From positions 186,001 through 250,000 of the forward strand of contig NZ_JBHSKT010000004.1 of assembly GCF_042657365.1 (NCBI RefSeq): a stretch of DNA of 64,000 nucleotides, given 5' to 3'. The position numbers were made by a program, and so were the translations under genes. Positions within the stretch are counted from its first letter, which is position 1. Every line of letters starts with the position of its first letter. The notes beneath the pieces are model-generated. The model was given only the letters and a program-made list of their open reading frames with translations. It was not told the origin of the DNA and made no database searches. Shown piece by piece: positions 35,185 through 43,129 of the stretch. Source of the stretch: Adhaeribacter_A terreus (GTDB lineage: Bacteria > Bacteroidota > Bacteroidia > Cytophagales > Hymenobacteraceae).

Positions 35185-38100
35185 ATGACACATTTTTTAC
35201 GTTTAAACCTGAATAAGCCGGTTAAATGGCTCATGGCATTTGCGACCTTCTTCATTCTGGGTCAGGAAAATGTTTTTGCAGCTGATTATTATTGGGTAGG
35301 CAGCAACAATACCAACTGGAGTGTTCCAGGTAACTGGCGGACTGGTAGTTTTGGAGGAACTGTGGCTACAAGCCGTCCTGTAGCAGGAGATAATGTTTTC
35401 TTTACAGCCGGAGGCACCAACTGCAATTTCAATATAGGTACCGTAAATGTAGCCAATGTAACGATCGATGCAGGTTATACTGGTACGATTTTACAGAACA
35501 CTGCCAATTTCTCTGTAGACAGCCTGATCATGGCTGGAGGCAATTTTGTTGGTAGCGGAGACAATACCATCAACATTACCATCCGTGGTAATTTTAAACA
35601 GACAGGCGGTAACTTTACATCTACTAAAGGTCAGCTGATCTTTACGGCCAGTAATACCAACCACACATTCGGAGGTACTTTTATCCACAACAGCAACCTC
35701 TTAACTGACTTCAGAGGTACTACAACCATTAACGGTAATCCAACTTTCTACAAACTGCAATTTACATCAAAAAGCAAACGTATTTATACTATCTCCAATA
35801 CGATACAGGTAGAAAACAATTTTACCCTGGCCGATACAGGATCAATTTATATTAATGGTGGTACTATTGAACTGTTAAATACAGCTAATTTAAACTGCCT
35901 TAATACTGCTACAAGCGGCGGCGGTAATGCTTTAATTAACTTCACTGGCACTGGCAATCAGAACCTTTACGGAGCAAGTAATCCGGGAGAAAGCAGATTA
36001 CCCCGTATCCAAATCAATAAAACAAGCGGTACAGTTTTCTTACACAACAAAGTAAACATTACCAATGAATTTACCAATGCTTCTAACAGCGTAGATGCCA
36101 CTTCGAATTTTTCGAAAGTTATTTTCACGAACGGTACTACCGGCTTACCTGGTGGCGGTATTAATCAATATGACATCGTTGGTAATACAACCTTCCACGA
36201 CCTGGAAATGGCTCCTACTACAAATACCGTCTTCAATATACCTTCAGGTACAACCCTGACTGTTGCAAACGAATTCGGTTTTGCAGGAACGAACAGATTA
36301 ACTATTAATACCGGAATTGTTGATGTAAAAGGCAATATGGTCGTAACCAACACTTCTTCGTCTGGAGGTGTAAGCACTGGTATTATCAGGTTTACCAGCA
36401 ACAGCGATCAGAGCTTTACAGGCTCTACAACCGATGGTATTGGACAATTACCAAAAATCGAGGTTATAAAAAGCAGCGGCACTCTTTTCATGCATGAGGT
36501 TATTAACCTGAAAGGCGGATTGGTAGTGAGCGGAAACAGCCAGGTAAATGATTCAGATGCTATTATTGCAATTAACGGATCAATGACCATTGAATCAATC
36601 TCGAATCAGTTGACCTTAAACCACCTGTTAATTCCAGGCAATGCCGGCACGAACCTTACTTCTAATGTAACCAACAGCTTACAGGTTAATAAATTAGAAA
36701 TGAAAGGAACTGAAAACATTGTTTTAAGCACCTCCCTGATTGGTTCACAGAACCTTTTCGTTAAAGTATCCGGCGACCTGATAAATACAAATACCAGCAC
36801 AGCTAATGGCGGTGGTTCTGCAAGCATTATGTTCAATGGTTCCGGCGATCAGAATTTGACTGGCAGTTCGGTTATTGGCGGTGGTAAATTACCATCGATC
36901 TTTATCGACAAGTCTGTCGGGAATCTTATTTTAAACGAAACGATCAACCTTGCGAACAATGCAGATTTGACATTAAACAACGGCACAGTTATAGCTGACG
37001 GTTCTACTTTGGTAATCGCTAATAACGGTACAGATATCACAGGTATTCATACGCTGAATAATCTGATCTTCGCACCGTCTACTGTTGCTACCCATAATTA
37101 TGCTATTGACCCTGCCAATACACTAGCCTTAACCGGCGATCTTATTTTCGATGGCCCGGCAGGTTCTAACATTACTTTAACAAGCGGCACTATTGATGTT
37201 AAGAAAAATCTTACCATAAATAATGGCAGTTTAACCAGCAATGGTAGCGGTCTGATTTCTATGACAGGTACTGCAGACCAGTACATTATCAGCAACGCAC
37301 CTGCAGGTATTCCAAATCTTACTGTTAATAAAACTTCCGGCATTTTATCTGTTGGCAGCGATATTAACGTACGCAGCACGCTTGCCATGACCAAAGGCGA
37401 CATCGACATGAACGGAAATACCCTTACGTTAGGAACTTCCGCCTCATTAGCAAACCGGGGTACCCTGGATTATGCTGCCGGTAAAGTTTATGACGGTACT
37501 TTCAGCCGCTGGTATGGAACAACTGCCGTGTCCGCTGGTAGTAATGAATCTCTTTTCCCGGTAGGTACACAAACAAACGACCGCAGAATGTACATTTCTA
37601 CAACTTCTGCTCCAACCACTGGTGGTACCATTGCTGTTAAGCATGATCCGAATGCAGCTGCTGCCAGCACAGATATGATGGACGGAACTGATCAAGTGCT
37701 TTCATTTCTGCCATCTGGCTGGGATATTAATTCGAACGTAACCGGTGGTACTTACAATTTAAGAATGAGTGCAGAAGGCTTAGGCCCGATCAATAAACTG
37801 AGTGATATCCGTATTGTAAAGAACAATGCTGTTGTAGGTACTTATAGCGCAACTAATGGTACTACGGAGAATGCAATATTGAACCGTACTGGTATCAGCC
37901 AGACAAACTTAGCAGGCACATACCGCATCGGAAGTAAAGAACCTATCAATCCGCTTCCGGTTGCACTGGTAAGCTTTAACGCTGAAAAAGCAAGCAATGC
38001 TGTAAACCTGAACTGGAAAACTGCATCTGAGAAAAACAACGATCTATTCGTAGTAGAACGCTCTGCTGATGGCCGGAACTTTGAAGCGATCGGTCAGGTG

Positions 38101-38496
38101 AAAGGTGCCAGCAACAGCAATGTTTTAAATGCCTATGCTTTTGCTGATAAAAACCCGGTAAATGGTGTTTCTTACTATCGCCTGAAACAAATTGATTTCG
38201 ATGGCAAGTTTGAATACTCTAAAATTGTAAGCGTAACTTTCGAAGGTAAGATCACTGCTGTAGCAATCAACGCTTTCCCGAACCCGGCGAATAATCTGCT
38301 GAACGTAAAAGTAAATGGCCTGAATGGAAAAGCTACCATGGAAATTACCGACGTAACCGGCCGTAGCCTGAAGCAATTAAAGATCAACGCTGCAGAAACA
38401 AATGCGGTGAACGTAGAAATGTTACCAAAAGGTCTGTATCAAATCCGCATCGTTTCAGAAAATGGTTCAGCCGTTTCTAAATTCCTGAAACAATAA
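35185..38496 (+). CDS. Large secreted repeat protein with T9SS type A sorting domain
   Basis: 1103 aa. Signal peptide about 1-33, then ADYYWVGSNNTNWSVPGNW, a common opening of Bacteroidota surface proteins. The passenger has at least four modules at about residues 257, 407, 554 and 695 (period about 145), each with a D/N-Q-N/S-hydrophobic turn, then LP-x-I-x-(I/V)-x-K and S-G-T. It looks like a beta-rich solenoid. A linker (PVALVSFNAEKASNAVNLNWKT is cut here for length) leads to a fibronectin-like part and the C-terminal T9SS domain with NAFPNPANNLLNVKV. Secreted or surface-bound; ligand unknown. Not a close paralogue of the three upstream proteins. Confidence 0.88.
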   Translation: MTHFLRLNLNKPVKWLMAFATFFILGQENVFAADYYWVGSNNTNWSVPGNWRTGSFGGTVATSRPVAGDNVFFTAGGTNCNFNIGTVNVANVTIDAGYTGTILQNTANFSVDSLIMAGGNFVGSGDNTINITIRGNFKQTGGNFTSTKGQLIFTASNTNHTFGGTFIHNSNLLTDFRGTTTINGNPTFYKLQFTSKSKRIYTISNTIQVENNFTLADTGSIYINGGTIELLNTANLNCLNTATSGGGNALINFTGTGNQNLYGASNPGESRLPRIQINKTSGTVFLHNKVNITNEFTNASNSVDATSNFSKVIFTNGTTGLPGGGINQYDIVGNTTFHDLEMAPTTNTVFNIPSGTTLTVANEFGFAGTNRLTINTGIVDVKGNMVVTNTSSSGGVSTGIIRFTSNSDQSFTGSTTDGIGQLPKIEVIKSSGTLFMHEVINLKGGLVVSGNSQVNDSDAIIAINGSMTIESISNQLTLNHLLIPGNAGTNLTSNVTNSLQVNKLEMKGTENIVLSTSLIGSQNLFVKVSGDLINTNTSTANGGGSASIMFNGSGDQNLTGSSVIGGGKLPSIFIDKSVGNLILNETINLANNADLTLNNGTVIADGSTLVIANNGTDITGIHTLNNLIFAPSTVATHNYAIDPANTLALTGDLIFDGPAGSNITLTSGTIDVKKNLTINNGSLTSNGSGLISMTGTADQYIISNAPAGIPNLTVNKTSGILSVGSDINVRSTLAMTKGDIDMNGNTLTLGTSASLANRGTLDYAAGKVYDGTFSRWYGTTAVSAGSNESLFPVGTQTNDRRMYISTTSAPTTGGTIAVKHDPNAAAASTDMMDGTDQVLSFLPSGWDINSNVTGGTYNLRMSAEGLGPINKLSDIRIVKNNAVVGTYSATNGTTENAILNRTGISQTNLAGTYRIGSKEPINPLPVALVSFNAEKASNAVNLNWKTASEKNNDLFVVERSADGRNFEAIGQVKGASNSNVLNAYAFADKNPVNGVSYYRLKQIDFDGKFEYSKIVSVTFEGKITAVAINAFPNPANNLLNVKVNGLNGKATMEITDVTGRSLKQLKINAAETNAVNVEMLPKGLYQIRIVSENGSAVSKFLKQ

Positions 38497-38498
38497 CC

Positions 38499-38527
38499 AA
38501 AACGCTATAGTTTTTTATTAAAAAACC
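38499..38527 (+). repeat. 29-bp A-tract element between stop and terminator
   Basis: Starts 3 nt after TAA; CGCTATAG core. Its last seven bases AAAAACC are the left arm of the terminator. Confidence 0.85.
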
Positions 38528-38553
38528 CCGGCTTCTAAAGAGGCCGGGGTTTT
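38521..38553 (+). terminator. Intrinsic terminator after the fourth T9SS gene
   Basis: AAAAACCCCGGC pairs with GCCGGGGTTTTT around a 9-nt loop. Confidence 0.92.
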
Positions 38554-38607
38554 TACTTTTTAACCAAATCAGATATCATTTTTCAATTATCTGAATTACA
38601 ACTCTGA

Positions 38608-38636
38608 AAAACGCTATAGTTTAGTGTTAAAAAAGT
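38608..38636 (+). repeat. 29-bp A-tract element
   Basis: CGCTATAG core, the same sub-variant as the copy 110 bp upstream, ending AAAAAAGT. It lies upstream of the carB promoter. Confidence 0.85.
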
Positions 38637-38728
38637 GATTGATTTGCCTTTTGTCCGGCTAATATTTAAACTTTCAAATAATTTGGGCATTCTTACCATA
38701 TTAATTCGGCTTTTTAAAAAGCAGTCCC

Positions 38729-38736
38729 TAACTTTG
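38729..38736 (+). promoter_or_regulatory. Probable carB promoter -7 box
   Basis: TAACTTTG fits TAnnTTTG; the -33 region has only TTCGG at 38705. Predicted leader about 17 nt. Confidence 0.55.
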
Positions 38737-38759
38737 GGCAATTTATACCTATACCACTT

Positions 38760-41573
38760 ATGCCCAGAGACACCAGTATTCGTTCCGTTCTTATTATTGG
38801 CTCCGGCCCGATTGTAATTGGCCAGGCCTGCGAATTTGATTATTCCGGCACCCAGGCCGCCCGCTCGCTCCGCGAAGAAGGCATCGAAGTTACGCTTATC
38901 AACTCCAACCCGGCTACCATCATGACCGACAGCATTACTGCTGACAACGTGTACCTGAAGCCGCTCGAGAAAAAGTATATCATCGAGATTCTGGAAAAGC
39001 ATAAAATTGATGCCGTACTGCCTACTATGGGTGGACAGACTGCACTGAACTTAGCCATAGACTGCGAAAACGCCGGGATCTGGAAAAAGTACGGCGTGCG
39101 CATAATCGGCGTAGATATTAAAGCCATTGAAACCACCGAAGACCGCGAGCAATTCCGTTTGAAAATGCTGGAACTGGGCGTGAACGTTTGTAAAGGCAAT
39201 ACGGCCCGTTCGTTCCTGGAAGGCAAGGAAATTGCGCAAAACATTGGTTTTCCGCTGGTAATTCGCCCTTCTTATACGTTGGGCGGCGCCGGTGGCGGTT
39301 TTGTAGAGAAGCCCGAAGATTTTGATAAAGCGTTAGCGGCTGGCCTGCACGCTTCACCGGTTCACGAAGTTTTGGTAGAGCAAAGCATTTTGGGCTGGAA
39401 AGAATACGAGCTCGAACTGCTCCGCGACAGCAACCAGAACATCATCATTATCTGCTCCATCGAGAACTTCGACCCGATGGGTATTCATACCGGCGACTCT
39501 ATTACGGTTGCTCCGGCCATGACCTTACCGGATACGGTTTATCAGAAAATGCGCGACCTGGCCATTAAAATGATGAACGGCATCGGACAGTTTGCCGGCG
39601 GTTGCAACGTGCAGTTCTCAGTAAATCCGGAAGACGATACCATTATTGCCATTGAAATTAACCCGCGCGTTTCCCGTTCTTCGGCGCTGGCTTCCAAAGC
39701 TACCGGTTACCCGATTGCGAAAATTGCCGCGAAACTAGCTATTGGCTATAACCTGGATGAACTGAAAAACGCCATTACCAAAACTACTTCGGCTTTCTTT
39801 GAACCGGCTTTGGATTACGTTATTGTAAAAATTCCGCGCTGGAACTTCGATAAATTTAAAGGCACGAACAAAACACTGGGTCTGCAAATGAAATCGGTAG
39901 GTGAAGTGATGGGTATTGGCCGGACGTTCCAGGAAGCGTTGCAGAAAGCGTGTCAGAGTTTAGAAATTAAGCGGAATGGCATTGGCGCCGACGGCAAGGA
40001 AATGACGAACTACGAACAGCTGATCGAGAGCATGACCCATGCCAGCTGGAACCGTTTGTTCAGCGTGAAAGATTCCATGAAGTTCGGAATTCCGACCAAC
40101 ACCATTCGTAAGATAACCAAAATTGACCCGTGGTTCCTGAACCAGATCGAGCAGCTGAACGATATGGAAAAGGAAATGGGCAAATACACCCTGGAAACGC
40201 TTCCGGAAGGCATGCTGCGCAAAGCCAAACAGCAAGGCTACGCCGACCGGCAGATCGCGCATATTCTGCGTTGCCTGGAAAGCGAAGTGTTCAAAAAACG
40301 TCAGGAATTAGGCATTCAGCGGGTTTACAAACTGGTAGATACCTGCGCCGCCGAATTTGAAGCCAAAACACCTTACTACTACTCTACTTTCGAAGGCGAA
40401 AACGAAAGCGTGGTTTCGGATAAGAAAAAGATCATTGTTTTAGGTTCGGGACCAAATAGAATTGGTCAGGGAATTGAGTTCGATTATAGCTGCGTACACG
40501 GCGTTTTAGCGGCCAAAGAATGCGGCTACGAAACCATCATGATCAACTGCAACCCTGAAACTGTTTCTACGGACTTCGACATTGCGGATAAACTTTACTT
40601 CGAGCCGGTTTTCTGGGAACACATTTACGACATTATTCTGCACGAAAAACCGGAAGGCGTAATTGTACAGCTTGGCGGCCAGACCGCTTTGAAACTGGCA
40701 GAAAAACTGGACCGTTACGGCATTAAGATCATTGGTACCAGCTTCAAGAGTTTAGATTTAGCAGAAGATCGCGGTTCTTTCTCAACATTGCTGAAAAACA
40801 ACAACATCCCGTATCCGCCATTTGCCTCCGTTACCAGCGCCGAAGAAGCCATTGAACTTTCAAAGCAATTACGATTCCCGCTTTTGGTGCGCCCAAGTTA
40901 CGTTTTAGGTGGTCAGAGCATGAAGATCGTGATAAACGAGCAGGAACTGGAAGCGCAGGTTGTGGATATTATTAAAGACAACCCAGGCAATAAAGTGCTC
41001 CTGGACCACTTCCTGGACCGTGCTATTGAAGCCGAAGCCGATGCGATCTGTGACGGCGAAGATGTGCACATTCTGGGAATTATGGAACACATCGAGCCGG
41101 CCGGTATTCACTCTGGAGATTCGTACGCCGTACTTCCGCCGTTCGACCTTTCGGACAACGTGATGAAGCAAATTGAAGACCATACGAAAAAAATTGCGCT
41201 TGCTTTGAATACCGTGGGCGTGATCAACATTCAGTTTGCTATTAAAGACGAAGTGGTTTACGTGATCGAAGCAAACCCAAGAGCGTCGCGTACCATGCCT
41301 TTCATTGCCAAAGCGTACCGCGAGCCGTACATTAATTACGCGACCAAAATTATGCTGGGCCACGCCAAAGTGAAGGACTTTACTTTTAACCCGCATAAAG
41401 AAGGTTACGCCATTAAAGTACCGGTTTTCTCTTACAGCAAATTTCCGGATATCGAGAAGGAACTTGGTCCGGAAATGAAATCTACCGGCGAAGCGATCTA
41501 CTTTATAGACGATTTACAGGATGAGTATTTCCAGAAGGTGTATGCCGAGCGGAATTTGTATTTGAGCCGGTAA
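38760..41573 (+). CDS. carB: Carbamoyl-phosphate synthase large subunit
   Basis: 937 aa. Two homologous ATP-grasp halves: the first begins SVLIIGSGPIVIGQACEFDY (about 9-400), the second begins IIVLGSGPNRIGQGIEFDY (about 556-937), with an oligomerisation region between. Both halves have NPRxSR motifs for ATP and metal binding. The enzyme uses ammonia from the small subunit (not in the window), bicarbonate and two ATP to form carbamoyl phosphate for arginine and pyrimidines. It stops after the second ATP-grasp domain: the about 130-residue MGS-like allosteric domain of E. coli CarB (1073 aa) is absent. Confidence 0.95.
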   Translation: MPRDTSIRSVLIIGSGPIVIGQACEFDYSGTQAARSLREEGIEVTLINSNPATIMTDSITADNVYLKPLEKKYIIEILEKHKIDAVLPTMGGQTALNLAIDCENAGIWKKYGVRIIGVDIKAIETTEDREQFRLKMLELGVNVCKGNTARSFLEGKEIAQNIGFPLVIRPSYTLGGAGGGFVEKPEDFDKALAAGLHASPVHEVLVEQSILGWKEYELELLRDSNQNIIIICSIENFDPMGIHTGDSITVAPAMTLPDTVYQKMRDLAIKMMNGIGQFAGGCNVQFSVNPEDDTIIAIEINPRVSRSSALASKATGYPIAKIAAKLAIGYNLDELKNAITKTTSAFFEPALDYVIVKIPRWNFDKFKGTNKTLGLQMKSVGEVMGIGRTFQEALQKACQSLEIKRNGIGADGKEMTNYEQLIESMTHASWNRLFSVKDSMKFGIPTNTIRKITKIDPWFLNQIEQLNDMEKEMGKYTLETLPEGMLRKAKQQGYADRQIAHILRCLESEVFKKRQELGIQRVYKLVDTCAAEFEAKTPYYYSTFEGENESVVSDKKKIIVLGSGPNRIGQGIEFDYSCVHGVLAAKECGYETIMINCNPETVSTDFDIADKLYFEPVFWEHIYDIILHEKPEGVIVQLGGQTALKLAEKLDRYGIKIIGTSFKSLDLAEDRGSFSTLLKNNNIPYPPFASVTSAEEAIELSKQLRFPLLVRPSYVLGGQSMKIVINEQELEAQVVDIIKDNPGNKVLLDHFLDRAIEAEADAICDGEDVHILGIMEHIEPAGIHSGDSYAVLPPFDLSDNVMKQIEDHTKKIALALNTVGVINIQFAIKDEVVYVIEANPRASRTMPFIAKAYREPYINYATKIMLGHAKVKDFTFNPHKEGYAIKVPVFSYSKFPDIEKELGPEMKSTGEAIYFIDDLQDEYFQKVYAERNLYLSR

Positions 41574-41596
41574 CCCCACCTAATAATGATTTTCAG

Positions 41597-41627
41597 AAAG
41601 CCTGGTTGCGATTGTAGCCAGGCTTTT
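41597..41627 (+). terminator. Intrinsic terminator after carB
   Basis: AAAGCCTGG pairs with CCAGGCTTT around a 12-nt loop, then TTGTTTTT. Confidence 0.8.
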
Positions 41628-41653
41628 GTTTTTCATTTCAGGCTGCAGCTTCT

Positions 41654-41873
41654 ACCATCCCCGAACCCCGCCTTGAAAAGGAGGGGAGCTATCAGATAAT
41701 GCGCTCCATGTAGGGACAGGCTTAACCAGTCCGCACGCATTTCTGATTAAAATATTTCTGAAAAACGGTAGACTTTTGAGCTCAAAAAGTCAAGGCAGGC
41801 AGGAACCCAAAAGCTCACCTCTTTTCAAGTCGCAGAACCCGAAGAATTTCGGGAGAAGAGGCTCAGGCATGAT
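41654..41873. repeat. MITE-like inverted-repeat element with internal 29-bp element
   Basis: Left arm 41654-41690 is close to that at 10461 (GAACCCCGCCTTGAAAAGG). The right arm (41812 on) is decayed: AGCTCACCTCTTTTCAAG, then an extra hairpin CGAAGAATTTCG, then GGCTCAGGCATGATT. The interior GCTATCAGATAATGCG...GTCCGCACGCATT is repeated in inverse at 47720-47772. Carries a 29-bp element at 41762-41790. It fills most of the 345-bp gap between carB and the efflux genes. Confidence 0.72.
41762..41790 (+). repeat. 29-bp A-tract element inside the MITE-like element
   Basis: CGGTAGAC core, full T- and A-tracts, ends AAAAAGT. Its position relative to the left arm mirrors the copy in the 10461 element. 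Confidence 0.88.
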
Positions 41874-41918
41874 TACTTCCCGCATTCCGACAAGCCCCAC
41901 ATTAGCCAATAAACCGGT

Positions 41919-43094
41919 TTACTCTTCCTCCCCTACGTTCAGCTTTTTGGCCATGATGTGGTATGCGCCTTTGGTAACTATTTTCGCGTTGGCAGGTATG
42001 TTTTCCGGTAATCTTACTTCGGTATATCCATTTTCAGTAGCGCCAATTTCTACCGGCACCATTTCAAATGTTCTGGCGTTTTTAGCGATGAAGATAACGT
42101 GCTTCCCTTCGGCTTGTACAATGGCAGCTTCGGGTAAGGCAGGTACGGTTTGGGCATTAATTTCTACCAAAGCCGTCACGTACATGCCGGGCAGTAATTC
42201 AGGATCTTCGCGGTCTAAATGCGCGTGCACGCGGATCGTTTTGTCGGCTTCGATGCTACGGCCAACCAGATAAACGGAAGCGGTAATTTCGTGGCCGGGA
42301 AGATTGGGGAAAGTGAGTTTTATTTTCTGGCCCTGCTTTAGTTTGGCAATATCTTTTTCGAAAACGGTCAGTTCGGCGTGCATGTGTTCGGTATTTACAA
42401 GCTCAAACAATACATCCTGCGGCGTTACAAATTTCCCGGTATTCACCAGCACGTTCTTTACAAAACCATTGATAGGCGAATAAATACGGATGGTGCTGGA
42501 AATATTGTTGGCGGAAAGCTTGTTCGGGTTGATGCTGAGCAGCGCAAGTTGTTCTTTTAAAGCAGCGGCGCGGTTGCGTAATTGTTGGTATTCCGAAGTA
42601 GCCTGTTGAAAGGTTTTCTTCGAACTTACGTTTTCCTCGCTGAGTTCTTTCTGGCGGGCAAATTCAAGTTGCTGGTAATTCAGTTTGCTTTTGGCGTCTA
42701 AGTATTCCTGTTGCAGCGCAATGTATTCTGGGTTCTCGAGCACTGCCAAAACCTGCCCTTTATTCAATTTCATACCCTGCAGTAAGTCCGTTTTTTTTAC
42801 GAAACCACCCAAAGGCGCCGAAACGCTGATCAGGTTTTGCGGCGGCACATCCAGCATGCCGTTCAATCGCAAAACGGTACTGATATTTTTCTGCTCTACC
42901 TGCCCGAAGGCAATGCCTGAATTTTTAAACTGGGCATCGGTAAGGCTAACTTCATTGGGGTTTTCCGGGGCAGCAGCAGTTTCAGTTTCAGTTGCTTTTT
43001 CTTCTTTGGTAGCCGAATTGCAGCCGGAAAAAACGCTAAGGAAAACAAGCAAAAAACCCGAAGCCAAAGCAGCTGGTTTGCAGGATTTCAACAT
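41919..43094 (-). CDS. RND efflux periplasmic adaptor, CusB/CzcB-like lipoprotein
   Basis: 391 aa from the ATG at 43094. A lipoprotein signal ends in the lipobox FSGC (Cys25). Then the adaptor pattern: a split barrel-sandwich/lipoyl motif (ISVSAPLGGFVKKTDLLQGM and YSPINGFVKNVLVNTGKFV), a coiled-coil hairpin (about 120-190), and a beta-barrel and membrane-proximal part (PGMYVTALVEINAQTVPALP). It links the RND pump to the outer-membrane channel, both on the next gene. The frame extends upstream to an ATG inside a 29-bp element, but the lipobox distance favours 43094. Likely exports divalent or monovalent metal ions. Confidence 0.9.
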   Translation of the reverse strand: MLKSCKPAALASGFLLVFLSVFSGCNSATKEEKATETETAAAPENPNEVSLTDAQFKNSGIAFGQVEQKNISTVLRLNGMLDVPPQNLISVSAPLGGFVKKTDLLQGMKLNKGQVLAVLENPEYIALQQEYLDAKSKLNYQQLEFARQKELSEENVSSKKTFQQATSEYQQLRNRAAALKEQLALLSINPNKLSANNISSTIRIYSPINGFVKNVLVNTGKFVTPQDVLFELVNTEHMHAELTVFEKDIAKLKQGQKIKLTFPNLPGHEITASVYLVGRSIEADKTIRVHAHLDREDPELLPGMYVTALVEINAQTVPALPEAAIVQAEGKHVIFIAKNARTFEMVPVEIGATENGYTEVRLPENIPANAKIVTKGAYHIMAKKLNVGEEE

Positions 43095-43100
43095 ATATAA

Positions 43101-43129
43101 AAAACGGTATGGCATAAGGGGTAAAAAGT
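43101..43129 (+). repeat. 29-bp A-tract element between the two efflux genes
   Basis: Fills nearly the whole 35-bp gap: ends at 43129, the base before the cusA TAG complement (43130), and starts 6 bp above the adaptor ATG. Orientation is opposite to the genes. CGGTATGG core. Confidence 0.88.
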
